Assembly (NCBI RefSeq): GCF_016909495.1
Contig: NZ_JAFBFW010000004.1
Location: 372,001 to 436,000 of the forward strand
Source: Pantoea coffeiphila
GTDB taxonomy: Bacteria; Pseudomonadota; Gammaproteobacteria; Enterobacterales; Enterobacteriaceae
Length of the DNA stretch: 64,000 nt
Reading direction: 5' to 3'
Shown here: positions 1 to 8,397 of the stretch, piece after piece
How positions within the stretch are numbered: position 1 is the stretch's first letter
How the letters are laid out: each line of letters opens with the position of its first letter
Position numbers and translations under genes: made by a program
Notes under the pieces: generated by a model
Told to the model about the DNA's origin: nothing
Databases searched by the model: none
The model's input: only the letters and a program-made list of their open reading frames with translations

Positions 1-1
1 A

Positions 2-1003
2 CGTTTGCGGCAGATCGATGCCTTTGGAATGCTGACCGGCTGTAGCGGTATGGCACTGCTGATCCTCGGCTTAACCCAGGGGGAACGGCTGGAGTGGTTT
101 GAATCACCGCTTATCGCCGGCCTGCTGCTGGCGTCCGCCGCGCTGCTGGTGACCTTCTTTATTAACGAGTGGTATCACCCGCTGCCGCTGTTCAAATTGC
201 AGATGCTACAGCGTAAGAATCTCGCCCACGGCCTGCTGGTTCTGGCGGGGGTACTGATGGTGTCGCTTTCCGGCTCAGCGCTGCCTTCGGCCTATTTTGC
301 GCAGATTGATGGCTTTCGTACCGCACAGTTTGCCCCGCTGGCGCTGACTATCGGTCTGCCGCAGCTGATCATTGCTCCGCTTGTCGCTACGCTACTGAAT
401 CTGCGGCAGGTGGACTGCCGCTGGGTGTTAACCGCCGGTGCCGGGCTGATGATCGCCTCCTGCCTGCTGGGCACTCAGCTGACCGATGAGTGGGCGCGGC
501 AGAATTTCTGGCTCATCCAGGCACTGCAGGCCTTCGGTCAGCCGATGCTGATCCTGCCGGTACTGATGAGTGCCACCAGCGTGGTGATGCCGCCGGAAGG
601 GCCGTTCGCCTCAGCGATGTTCAATACCGTACGCGGTTTTTCCAGCGTCGCGGCCGGCAGCCTGGTGGAGAACTTTCTCACCCATCGCGAGAAGTTCCAC
701 TCACACGTGCTGGTCGATAATCTGGGTAACCGCCCCTGGCTGATCACGGCGAACAGCAGCGACGCGGCCAGCAGCCTCCAACCGCTGTTGCCTGATGGTT
801 CAGCCAGCTCGACGGAAAATCTCAGCCACTTCAGCACGCTGGTAAAACATCAGGCGACAATCCTCAGCATCAGCGATACCTATCTGTTGATTATCGGCTT
901 TGCCCTGCTGCTGGTCCTGCTGACCGCCTGGCTGCCGAAACGCGTCTGGCCGCCACAAACTCTCATTAATTCTGCTTCGCCAACAACGAGAACAACATCA
1001 TGA
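2..1003 (+). CDS. EmrB-type MFS multidrug exporter, 3' part only
   Basis: This is the C-terminal part of a drug:proton antiporter of the 14-helix (DHA2) major facilitator family. The reading frame is open from the first bases, so the true start lies before the window. The visible 330 or so residues hold repeated hydrophobic helices, a long polar loop near residues 225-275 and a last helix near 290-310 followed by a short basic tail. The stop codon overlaps the start of the next gene (ATGA at 1000-1003), so the exporter and the EmrA-type adaptor are translationally coupled. Here the pump precedes the adaptor, the reverse of the emrAB order. Known members work with a membrane-fusion protein and an outer-membrane channel to expel hydrophobic toxins. 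The substrate cannot be read from sequence. Confidence 0.85.
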   Translation, partial: RLRQIDAFGMLTGCSGMALLILGLTQGERLEWFESPLIAGLLLASAALLVTFFINEWYHPLPLFKLQMLQRKNLAHGLLVLAGVLMVSLSGSALPSAYFAQIDGFRTAQFAPLALTIGLPQLIIAPLVATLLNLRQVDCRWVLTAGAGLMIASCLLGTQLTDEWARQNFWLIQALQAFGQPMLILPVLMSATSVVMPPEGPFASAMFNTVRGFSSVAAGSLVENFLTHREKFHSHVLVDNLGNRPWLITANSSDAASSLQPLLPDGSASSTENLSHFSTLVKHQATILSISDTYLLIIGFALLLVLLTAWLPKRVWPPQTLINSASPTTRTTS

Positions 1004-2028
1004 GTTTCACACCTGCAAAACGTACCTCACTGCTGGCGCTATTACTGCTGGCACTAATGGGGATGGCCTTTTTTATCTGGTCGGCAATCGGCAGCCACGA
1101 CTATCGCACCAACGACGCGGTGGTTACCGCCGACTACACGTTGGTGGCGCCAAAAATTTCCGGCTATATCAGTCAGGTTAGCGTAACGGATAACCAGCAG
1201 GTGAAGGCCGGTGACCTGCTGGCAACAATTGACGATCGCGATTATCGCGTGGCGCTGGAAACCGCCCAGGCGAATTTGCAGATTAGCGAAGCCAAGCTGA
1301 GCAGCGTTCAGGCCCAGCTCGATCAGCAGCAGGCAACGATTGCGCAGAATGAAGCCGCAGTCACCGCCAGCCAGGCCTCACTGAACTATGCAGGACAAAA
1401 CGCAGAACGTTACCGTCAGCTGCTGAAAAGCGGCACGGCCACCGCAGACGAGCAGCAGAAATCGAACTCCACCATGCTGAGCGCCGCCGCACAGGTGAAG
1501 CAGAGCCAGGCCGCGGTGCTGGCCGCGCGTAAGCAGGTCCCGGTGCTGCAGGCCAGCGTGCGCCAGGCAGAAGCCGATATTGCCGCGTCGAAAGCCAGCG
1601 TCGATCAGGCCGAGCTGAACCTTTCCTATACCCGCATTACCGCACCCATTTCCGGTACGGTAGGCCAGCGCGCACTGCGTGAAGGGGCGTGGGTTTCAGC
1701 CGGTACGCGGCTGCTGGCGGTCGTGCCGCTACAGCAAAGCTACGTGCTGGCGAATTTCCTGGAAACGCAGCTGGCGCACGTCAGCAGCGGACAGCCGGTC
1801 AGTATAACCGTTGACGCCCTGCCCGGCGTCACTCTGCGTGGCCACGTTGACAGTATTGCTCCGGCAACCGGCTCAACGTTTGCGGCCATCACTGCGGATA
1901 ATGCTACCGGCAACTACACCAAAGTGGTCCAGCGCCTGCCGGTAAAAATCGTTCTGGAGAGGGATCAGCCGGATCTGGCTCGTCTGCGGGTGGGAATGTC
2001 GGTGATTCCTGAATTAAAAATGCGCTAA
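1000..2028 (+). CDS. HlyD/EmrA-family membrane-fusion adaptor of the exporter
   Basis: A 342-residue periplasmic adaptor anchored by one N-terminal helix (about residues 8-28). Two lipoyl half-motifs, near residues 50-80 and 205-235 (the second around APISGTVGQR), flank a long alanine- and glutamine-rich coiled-coil hairpin (about 80-200). A beta-barrel region follows. This is the domain order of EmrA, which links an inner-membrane pump to a TolC-type channel. The start overlaps the upstream pump stop by four bases, so the pair is one operon. The length is slightly below that of E. coli EmrA (390). No regulator of the pair is visible in the window. Confidence 0.88.
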   Translation: MSFTPAKRTSLLALLLLALMGMAFFIWSAIGSHDYRTNDAVVTADYTLVAPKISGYISQVSVTDNQQVKAGDLLATIDDRDYRVALETAQANLQISEAKLSSVQAQLDQQQATIAQNEAAVTASQASLNYAGQNAERYRQLLKSGTATADEQQKSNSTMLSAAAQVKQSQAAVLAARKQVPVLQASVRQAEADIAASKASVDQAELNLSYTRITAPISGTVGQRALREGAWVSAGTRLLAVVPLQQSYVLANFLETQLAHVSSGQPVSITVDALPGVTLRGHVDSIAPATGSTFAAITADNATGNYTKVVQRLPVKIVLERDQPDLARLRVGMSVIPELKMR

Positions 2029-2098
2029 ATGTGAGAAAGTTCTCAGCATAATCGCCTTTATTTTGCCAGGCAATGCGGGTAAATTAGCGATCGATCCT

Positions 2099-2117
2099 GC
2101 CGTGGGCTCCCCACGGC
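2099..2117 (+). other. GC-rich hairpin in the ypdK leader
   Basis: A perfect 8-bp stem (GCCGTGGG pairing with CCCACGGC) with a CTC loop, about 110 bases upstream of ypdK. There is no T-tract, so it is not a terminator. It lies in a non-coding stretch of about 200 bases between the adaptor gene and ypdK and may be part of a structured 5' leader. Confidence 0.4.
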
Positions 2118-2225
2118 GACCCTGCCTTAGCGCGTCCGGCATTAATAAGTCCGCCTGAGGTTGATTCTGTTCGCGTTACGCTGGTCCGGGATCGCCATAG
2201 CCGTAACCGCGCAGAGGAGCTGTTC

Positions 2226-2297
2226 GTGAAATACGCGTTTATGGGAATTTCGTTTATCCTGGTACTGTGGGTCGGCACCTTTTATCTGATGCTGTAG
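2226..2297 (+). CDS. ypdK: small inner-membrane protein YpdK, 23 residues
   Basis: An open frame of 23 codons starting with GTG (MKYAFMGISFILV... ending YLML). It closely matches my recollection of the 23-residue E. coli small protein YpdK (MKYFFMGISFMVIV...), whose gene also lies beside alaC. A strong ribosome-binding site, AGGAG at 2215-2219, sits six bases before the GTG. Residues 4-23 form one hydrophobic helix, so the product should be a single-span inner-membrane protein. It faces alaC, and a bidirectional hairpin terminator separates the two. Function is unknown in all species I know of. Size, start, Shine-Dalgarno sequence and neighbour all agree, so this is unlikely to be chance. Confidence 0.85.
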   Translation: MKYAFMGISFILVLWVGTFYLML

Positions 2298-2312
2298 AGC
2301 TTCCCGAAAAGA

Positions 2313-2336
2313 GGGTCAGGCATGCCTGACCCTTAT
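2313..2336. terminator. bidirectional terminator between ypdK and alaC
   Basis: A perfect 8-bp stem, GGGTCAGG and CCTGACCC around CATG. It is followed by TTATT on the plus strand and by TCTTTTC on the minus strand. It can end both ypdK and alaC transcripts. Confidence 0.75.
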
Positions 2337-2351
2337 TGATCTCGCTCGCGG

Positions 2352-3587
2352 TCAGAGCGTTTCTGCGCTACCTTTCGCGGCAGATGGCAAAATGCCATCT
2401 GCCCGGAACATGGTTTTAATCCCTCTTACCGCCTGGCGAATGCGGTCGCTGTTCTCAATCAGCGCAAAGCGTACGTGGGTGTCACCGTAGTCACCAAAAC
2501 CAATTCCCGGAGAAACGCAGACTTTAGCTTCCTGCAGCAGCAGCTTGGCGAATTCCAGCGATCCCAGATGAGCGTACTGCTCGGGAATTTTGGCCCAGAC
2601 GTACATTGAAGCTTTAGGGTTGTCGACCATCCACCCCGCTTCGTGCAGCCCTTTCACCAGCACATCGCGGCGGCGCTTGTACTGCTCGGCAATATCGCGT
2701 ACGCACTGCTGATCGCCTTCCAGCGCGGCAATGGCTGCGACCTGCAACGGCGTAAAGGTGCCGTAGTCGTGATAGCTTTTGATACGCGCCAGCGCCGCAA
2801 CCAGATCTTTATTCCCCACCATAAAACCGATACGCCAGCCGGCCATATTGTAGCTTTTTGACAGGGTGAAGAACTCGACCGCCACATCACGCGCGCCCGG
2901 AACTTCCATAATCGACGGCGCTTTCCAGCCGTCATAGACGATATCGGCATAGGCCAGGTCGTGAACCACCAGCACGTTGTACTGCTTCGCCAGGGCGATG
3001 ACCCGCTCGAAGAAGTCCAGCTCCACGCACTGCGCGGTCGGGTTGGACGGGAAGCCGAGGATCATCATTTTCGGCTTGGGATAGCTTTCGCGAATGGCGC
3101 GTTCGAGTTCGTTAAAGAAGTCGACGCCCGCCACCAGCGGCACGGAACGCACCTGCGCACCGGCAATCACCGCGCCGTAAATATGGATCGGGTAGCTGGG
3201 ATTGGGTACCAGCACGGTGTCGCCGTGATCGAGTGTCGCCAGCATCAGGTGCGCCAGACCCTCTTTCGATCCGATGGTGACAATGGCTTCCGATTCCGGG
3301 TCAATCTCCACCTGGTAGCGATCGGCATACCAGCGGGAAATCGCCCGGCGCAGGCGGGGAATACCGCGCGAGGTGGAATAGCCGTGGGTGTCTTCGCGCT
3401 GGGCAACGGTGCAGAGTTTTTCCACAATGTGCGGCGGCGTCGGGCCATCGGGGTTGCCCATGCTGAAATCGATAATATCTTCACCACGACGGCGTGCGGC
3501 CATCTTCAGTTCAGCAGTGATGTTGAACACGTAGGGTGGGAGGCGTTCGATACGGGAGAAACGACGGGTTGAACTGATATCAGCCAT
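2352..3587 (-). CDS. alaC: glutamate-pyruvate aminotransferase AlaC
   Basis: A class I/II PLP-dependent aminotransferase of 411 residues (E. coli AlaC has 412) that makes L-alanine from pyruvate and glutamate. The N-terminus [20 protein letters not shown] and most of the rest match AlaC nearly residue for residue. The PLP-binding lysine lies in TLSKSYN at about residue 244, and the phosphate-anchoring arginine in WRIGF follows. Start is the ATG at 3587. The protein is soluble and cytoplasmic. The next genes past the acetyltransferase are the pyruvate-responsive ypdAB, so several pyruvate-linked functions cluster here, as in E. coli. Confidence 0.97.
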   Translation of the reverse strand: MADISSTRRFSRIERLPPYVFNITAELKMAARRRGEDIIDFSMGNPDGPTPPHIVEKLCTVAQREDTHGYSTSRGIPRLRRAISRWYADRYQVEIDPESEAIVTIGSKEGLAHLMLATLDHGDTVLVPNPSYPIHIYGAVIAGAQVRSVPLVAGVDFFNELERAIRESYPKPKMMILGFPSNPTAQCVELDFFERVIALAKQYNVLVVHDLAYADIVYDGWKAPSIMEVPGARDVAVEFFTLSKSYNMAGWRIGFMVGNKDLVAALARIKSYHDYGTFTPLQVAAIAALEGDQQCVRDIAEQYKRRRDVLVKGLHEAGWMVDNPKASMYVWAKIPEQYAHLGSLEFAKLLLQEAKVCVSPGIGFGDYGDTHVRFALIENSDRIRQAVRGIKTMFRADGILPSAAKGSAETL

Positions 3588-3707
3588 AGTATTTTTGCTC
3601 GCTTACGTTAGCGCCCGGACCGTCCGAGCGACGCCGGCCACTGCGGTGGCCGTGCAACGAACATAGCGTAATATTCCGACGGCTGTCGATAGGCCGGATA
3701 AAATTTT

Positions 3708-4235
3708 TTATTCCAGCGGATTTACGCGCCCGAACAGCCAGTCATTCACCCACTGCCCACGCAGCAGATAATTATCCCGCAGCGTGCCCTCCAGCTCGAA
3801 GCCGTTTTTTTCCAGCACCCGGCGTGACGCCCAGTTGCCCTCCACCACCTGCGCCTTCAGCTTGTGGAACTCGCATTCACGGAACAAATACTCGCTTAGC
3901 GCGGCCAGCGCTTCACTGCCATAGCCGAGGCCAAAATAGCTGCTGAGCAGCGAATAGCCGACTTCCGCCTGTCGGTACGGTGCCCATTCTGCATTGGTGC
4001 CGATCAGCCCCACCGCTTCACCATCCTCTTTGCGCCGTACCACCAGGCACAGCATATGGAAACTGGTGATCTGCCAGGGGGCCAGACGGTCCTGAAAGCG
4101 CTGACGGATGTCCGCCAGCTGCGGCACGGCGCTGATAAAGCGCATGCTGGCTTCATCGCTGTGCACCTGTAAAAACAGCTGCCAGTCTTCCGGCTGCAGC
4201 CGGGTGAGAATGAGTCGCTCGGTGGTCAGTTGCAT
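3708..4235 (-). CDS. GNAT acetyltransferase, RimJ/RimL type
   Basis: A 175-residue GCN5-related N-acetyltransferase of the RimJ/RimL group. The frame opens 20 codons earlier, but I take the ATG at 4235 because the fold begins at MQLTTERLILTRL, the usual start of this group. The acetyl-CoA segment is seen as YSLLSSYFGLGYGSEAL (about residues 93-110), followed by the LYFRE...KLKAQV strand and the VLEKNGFELEGTLRD C-terminal motif. Members acetylate ribosomal-protein N-termini, antibiotics or small amines. The substrate here is unknown. It is monocistronic, between alaC and a long repeat-bearing gap, and absent from the matching position of E. coli. Confidence 0.8.
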   Translation of the reverse strand: MQLTTERLILTRLQPEDWQLFLQVHSDEASMRFISAVPQLADIRQRFQDRLAPWQITSFHMLCLVVRRKEDGEAVGLIGTNAEWAPYRQAEVGYSLLSSYFGLGYGSEALAALSEYLFRECEFHKLKAQVVEGNWASRRVLEKNGFELEGTLRDNYLLRGQWVNDWLFGRVNPLE

Positions 4236-4787
4236 AGATATCTCAAAAAAAGGGAAAATCCACTCTTCGGCTGTTTTTTTAGTGCCGCTTTTCACTTACT
4301 GATAACGTGACGTTAGCAAAAAAGTGTGCGGATAACGACAGGATACCGTCGCAAAATCTATATTTGACTGGCGGATCTCAGTATCGTCAGCAGGGTTATT
4401 CCTATCGCGGAAAAAAGACTACGCTAAGCTTTGCCAGAGGATGTTGCAGAGAATGGTTTTCTACGCATTTTTAATATCGCAGAGCTGCAAATCAACATCC
4501 TCTTTTTAGTACTCGGTTTTTCCTCTATTAATGAATTCGTTACTTCCCTGCCGCCGATACGGAACGAAATCCGGCGATAACCCCCTTTTAAACTGCGGAC
4601 TTTCCTCAATTAACGGTGAAAAATCGTCAATCCGGCCCAAATTCGTCGAGAATATCAACATCCTCTTTTTGTTACTCAAGATTTCCCCTATTAACACATC
4701 AATATCGCCGAACCCTGCCACAGCCGTAGCGCATCCGCCCGCCTTTTCTTATCATAGTGACATTGCTCCCCGTCAGCCGAGACGCCC
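4236..4787. other. 550-base gap with no convincing gene
   Basis: The stretch between the acetyltransferase and ypdA is AT-richer than its surroundings. It carries an imperfect direct repeat (described separately). Two overlapping minus-strand frames of 60-71 codons exist but have no good ribosome-binding site, look like each other only because of the repeat, and are not called. The ypdAB promoter must lie at the right end; I see no clear -35/-10 pair. Confidence 0.6.
4491..4698. repeat. imperfect direct repeat, two copies 163 bp apart
   Basis: The 15-mer ATCAACATCCTCTTT occurs at 4491 and 4654. Similarity continues for roughly 45 bases (TT...TACTC...TTTCC.CTATTAA), and a third short match (TTTCCTCAATTAA) lies near 4600. 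Such spaced repeats could be regulator sites or remnants of a duplicated element. No known operator matches. Confidence 0.55.
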
Positions 4788-6491
4788 GTGCACTCTATGT
4801 TTGAAATGTTGCTCGCCGTATTTGATCGCGCAGCGCTGATGCTTATCAGTCTGTTTTTTATGACCCGCACCCGCCATTTTCGCCAGCTGCTGCAAAAGGA
4901 TGAGCACTCGCGCCAGGAACTGTTCGCCGTCACGGCAATCTTCTCGCTGTTTGCCCTGTTCAGTACCTGGACCGGCATTAACGTTGAAGGTTCGCTGGTT
5001 AACGTGCGCACGATTGCCATTATGTCCGGCGGTATCCTGTTTGGCCCCTGGGTAGGCATTGCTACCGGCGTGATTGCCGGGGTCCACCGTTTTCTGATCG
5101 ATATTCACGGCGTGACCTCGGTCCCCTGCCTGATTACCAGCATCGTGGCCGGGATCGCCTCCGGCTGGATTAACCTGAAAGTGGTGAAAGAGAAACGCTG
5201 GAGCGCCGGGATCGTTGGCGGCATGCTCTGCGAATCGCTGACCATGCTGCTGATTGTGCTGTGGGCTTCCCCGACGTCATTAGGGATTGATATCGTTGCT
5301 GAAATCGCCATCCCAATGATCCTCGGGGCCAGCAGTATCGGCCTGATCGTGCTGCTGGTGCAGAGCGTTGAGGGCGAGAAGGAAGCCAGCGCGGCGCGGC
5401 AGGCCAAGCTGGCGCTGGATATTGCCAATAAAACCCTGCCGTTGTTCCGTCAGATCAACAGCCATTCCCTGCGCCAGGTGTGTGAAATCATTCGCAGCGA
5501 TATCAAAGCGGATGCCGTGGCGATCACCGACAAGCATCAGATCATGGCCTACGTCGGTTTTGGCGAAGAGAACTACCGCAACGGCGATGACGGCATCAGC
5601 CCGACCACCTCGGCGGCGATTTCCGAGGGAAAAATCATCATTAAGAACAATGATGAAGCTCATCGCACGCCGGAAATCCATTCGATGATTGTCATCCCGC
5701 TGTGGGAAAAAGGGGAAGTCACCGGCACGCTGAAAATTTACTACTGCCATGCACACCGCATTACCTCTTCCCTGAAGGAGATGGCTATCGGGCTGTCGCA
5801 GATCATCTCCACCCAGCTGGAAGTGTCGCGCGCCGAACAGCTGCGGGAAATGGCCAATAAGGCCGAGCTGCGGGCGCTGCAAAGCAAGATTAACCCCCAC
5901 TTCCTGTTCAACGCACTGAATGCTATCTCTTCCTCTATCCGGCTCAATCCGGACACCGCGCGGCAGCTGATTACCAACCTCTCCCGCTATCTGCGCTACA
6001 ACCTTGAACTGAACGATGATGAAATCATTGATATCAAGAAAGAGCTGTATCAGGTGAAGGACTACATCGCCATTGAGCAGGCACGGTTCGGCGATAAGCT
6101 AACCGTGATCTACGATATTCAGGAAGATGTCAGCTGTTCGCTGCCCAGCCTGTTAATCCAGCCGCTGATTGAGAATGCGATTGTTCACGGTATTCATCCC
6201 TGCCGGGGCAAAGGCGTGGTGACGCTGAGTATCCAGGATCACGGCGATCGCGTGCGGATTGCGGTGCGTGATACCGGCAACGGTATCGCCGAAGAGGTTA
6301 TTGCCCGGGTGGAGAATAATGAGATGCCGGGCAATAAAATCGGCCTGCTGAACGTTCATCATCGGGTCAGGCTGCTGTATGGTGAGGGGCTGCATATCCA
6401 CCGGCTGAATCCGGGCACGGAGATTTCCTTCTATATCAGTAAAAATGGGGCTTCCCTGCCGGAAAATGAGCGTATTTCGCTGTCGGTATAA
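4788..6491 (+). CDS. ypdA: sensor histidine kinase YpdA (PyrS), LytS family
   Basis: A 567-residue membrane kinase nearly collinear with E. coli YpdA, which with YpdB responds to extracellular pyruvate. The N-terminal 5TMR-LYT region (about residues 1-200, with [12 protein letters not shown]) is followed by a GAF domain (about 215-345). The His_kinase domain has the phospho-acceptor His371 in [12 protein letters not shown], and the ATPase domain has the N-box [10 protein letters not shown] and the G-box DTGNGI. I use the GTG at 4788 because MHSMFEMLL aligns with the E. coli start; ATG at 4797 is an alternative. The response-regulator gene follows 23 bases later, forming a two-gene operon. Confidence 0.95.
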   Translation: MHSMFEMLLAVFDRAALMLISLFFMTRTRHFRQLLQKDEHSRQELFAVTAIFSLFALFSTWTGINVEGSLVNVRTIAIMSGGILFGPWVGIATGVIAGVHRFLIDIHGVTSVPCLITSIVAGIASGWINLKVVKEKRWSAGIVGGMLCESLTMLLIVLWASPTSLGIDIVAEIAIPMILGASSIGLIVLLVQSVEGEKEASAARQAKLALDIANKTLPLFRQINSHSLRQVCEIIRSDIKADAVAITDKHQIMAYVGFGEENYRNGDDGISPTTSAAISEGKIIIKNNDEAHRTPEIHSMIVIPLWEKGEVTGTLKIYYCHAHRITSSLKEMAIGLSQIISTQLEVSRAEQLREMANKAELRALQSKINPHFLFNALNAISSSIRLNPDTARQLITNLSRYLRYNLELNDDEIIDIKKELYQVKDYIAIEQARFGDKLTVIYDIQEDVSCSLPSLLIQPLIENAIVHGIHPCRGKGVVTLSIQDHGDRVRIAVRDTGNGIAEEVIARVENNEMPGNKIGLLNVHHRVRLLYGEGLHIHRLNPGTEISFYISKNGASLPENERISLSV

Positions 6492-6514
6492 TTTTTGTAA
6501 ACCGGGAAAACGTT

Positions 6515-7243
6515 GTGAAAGCGATTATTGTTGAAGATGAATTTCTGGCCCAGCAGGAGCTGAGCTGGCTGATCCGTCAGCACAGCCAGATTGTGATTGA
6601 AGCGACCTTCGATGACGGGCTGGACGTTCTGAAATATCTGCAAAGCCATCAGGTGGACGTGATATTTCTGGATATCAATATTCCTTCGCTGGACGGCATG
6701 CTGCTGGCGCAAAACATCAGTAAGTTCGCCAATAAGCCGCTGATAGTGTTTATTACCGCCTATAAAGAGCACGCGGTGGATGCTTTTGAACTGGAAGCAT
6801 TCGACTACATTCTTAAGCCGTACCACGAGATGCGCATAATCACCCTGCTGCGCAAGCTGGAAAACCACGTTCGTCAGGACACGGTACAAAACACCGCCAC
6901 TCCGCGCCCCGCTTCCCACAGCATTAACCTGGTGAAAGACGAGCGCATTATCGTGACCGATATCAACGATATTTATTATGCCGAAGCGCACGAGAAGCTG
7001 ACGTTTGTGTATACCCGGCGGGAAGAGTATGTGATGTCGATGAACATGACGGAGTTTTGCAGCCGCCTGCCGGAGGAGTACTTCTTCCGCTGTCATCGTT
7101 CGTACTGCGTCAACCTCAGCAAAATCCGCGAGATTGAACCCTGGTTCAACAATACCTACATTCTGAAACTGCGCGATCTGGAGTTTCAGGTGCCGGTAAG
7201 CCGCAGCAAGGTGAAGGAGTTTCGCCAGCTGATGCGCCTGTAG
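6515..7243 (+). CDS. ypdB: LytTR response regulator YpdB (PyrR)
   Basis: A 242-residue response regulator. The receiver domain (1-120) has the acidic pocket at VEDE and the phospho-acceptor Asp53 in FLDINIP. The C-terminal LytTR DNA-binding domain (about 140-242) carries the FFRCHRSYCVNL and FNNTYILKLRD segments. It matches E. coli YpdB (244 residues) throughout. Start is GTG. In E. coli the phosphorylated protein activates the pyruvate transporter gene yhjX, which is not in this window. The E. coli neighbours ypdC and the fry PTS genes are missing; glk follows convergently 30 bases away. Confidence 0.95.
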   Translation: MKAIIVEDEFLAQQELSWLIRQHSQIVIEATFDDGLDVLKYLQSHQVDVIFLDINIPSLDGMLLAQNISKFANKPLIVFITAYKEHAVDAFELEAFDYILKPYHEMRIITLLRKLENHVRQDTVQNTATPRPASHSINLVKDERIIVTDINDIYYAEAHEKLTFVYTRREEYVMSMNMTEFCSRLPEEYFFRCHRSYCVNLSKIREIEPWFNNTYILKLRDLEFQVPVSRSKVKEFRQLMRL

Positions 7244-7273
7244 TTACGCATCAGCCAGCGTGGAAGCCGTGGA

Positions 7274-8239
7274 TTACAGTACCTGGCCCAGCGTCTGACG
7301 CAGATGCGCACCGGCACCCAGCAGGCCTGGCTGATCGTGGGTGATCAGATACACCGGAATATCACTAACGTAATCTTTAAAGCGGCCTTTATCTTCAAAG
7401 GCGGCGCGGAAGCCGGAAGCCTTAAAGAAATCGAGGAAGCGCGGCACGATACCGCCGGCGATAAACACACCGCCGAAGGTCCCGAGGTTCAGCGCCAGGT
7501 TGCCGCCGAAGCGACCCATAATCACGCAGAACATCGACAACGCGCGGCGGCAATCGGTGCAGCTGTCGGCCAGTGCCCGTTCGGTGACGTCGCGCGGCTT
7601 CAGCGCTTCCGGCACGCGGCCGTCTGACTTCACAATGGCGCGATAAAGATTCACCAGACCGCCGCCGGAAAGAATACGCTCGGCGGAAACGTGGCCCAGT
7701 TCGGCACGCAGCACTTCAAGGATCTGATCTTCTTCTTCGCTATTGGCCGCGAAATCCACGTGGCCGCCTTCGCCCGGCAGGCTGATCCAGCGCTTGTCCA
7801 CGTGTACCAGGTGTGAAACACCCAGCCCGGTTCCGGCACCGTAAATAGCAATCGGTTTGTCTTTCACCGGCGCTTTGCCGCCGAACTGCAGCAGATGCTC
7901 TTCCTGCAGCATCGGCACCGCCATCGACACGGCGGTAAAATCGTTGATAATTTCCAGATGCTTCAGGCCGAGGCTGGCTTTCATCTCGCTGGTGGAAAAT
8001 GCCCAGTCGTGGTTGGTCATTTCAACCCGGTCACCGGTGATCGGGCAGGCGATAGCAATACAGGCATCGTGAATTTCCTGCTGCTGTTCATCGCGCCAGG
8101 TGCGGATTACCGCTTCCAGACTGTCATAGTCAGAGGTGGAGAACGTTTTGGCCTGTGAGATGGCACCGCTTTCAAGATGACAGAGTGCCAGGCGCGCATT
8201 TGTGCCGCCGACATCACCTACCAAAGCATACTGGGTCAT
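7274..8239 (-). CDS. glk: glucokinase
   Basis: ATP-dependent glucokinase of 321 residues, the E. coli length, which phosphorylates free intracellular glucose to glucose 6-phosphate. The phosphate-binding motif [13 protein letters not shown] is at residues 6-18, the catalytic aspartate lies in EIINDFTAV (about residue 99), and [11 protein letters not shown] and [20 protein letters not shown] complete the ROK/Glk pattern. The frame extends eight codons upstream, but MTQYALVGD with GGAG ten bases before it matches the family start. It is convergent with ypdB. A TATAGT -10 candidate lies at 8272-8277 on the minus strand. Confidence 0.96.
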   Translation of the reverse strand: MTQYALVGDVGGTNARLALCHLESGAISQAKTFSTSDYDSLEAVIRTWRDEQQQEIHDACIAIACPITGDRVEMTNHDWAFSTSEMKASLGLKHLEIINDFTAVSMAVPMLQEEHLLQFGGKAPVKDKPIAIYGAGTGLGVSHLVHVDKRWISLPGEGGHVDFAANSEEEDQILEVLRAELGHVSAERILSGGGLVNLYRAIVKSDGRVPEALKPRDVTERALADSCTDCRRALSMFCVIMGRFGGNLALNLGTFGGVFIAGGIVPRFLDFFKASGFRAAFEDKGRFKDYVSDIPVYLITHDQPGLLGAGAHLRQTLGQVL

Positions 8240-8298
8240 TATGGTTTTGCTCCGCTTAATCAAGTAGACACACTATAAATTTCCACTGCGAAAACAAC

Positions 8299-8327
8299 AA
8301 CGCTCACCGGGAAGAAAGGTGAGCGTT
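8299..8327 (-). terminator. terminator after ipdC
   Basis: A perfect 10-bp stem (AACGCTCACC with GGTGAGCGTT, nine-base loop). Read on the minus strand it is followed by GTTGTTTT. It separates ipdC from the glk promoter. Confidence 0.7.
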
Positions 8328-8397
8328 TCGGGCTAAAATCCGCCGTTTCGGAAAATTTCAGTTTATTTACCGAGTAGAACGGCCGCAATCGTCGCCG

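Noticed and set aside
4424-4721. two overlapping minus-strand ORFs of 60-71 codons
   Set aside because: They resemble each other only through the DNA direct repeat, and neither has a ribosome-binding site.
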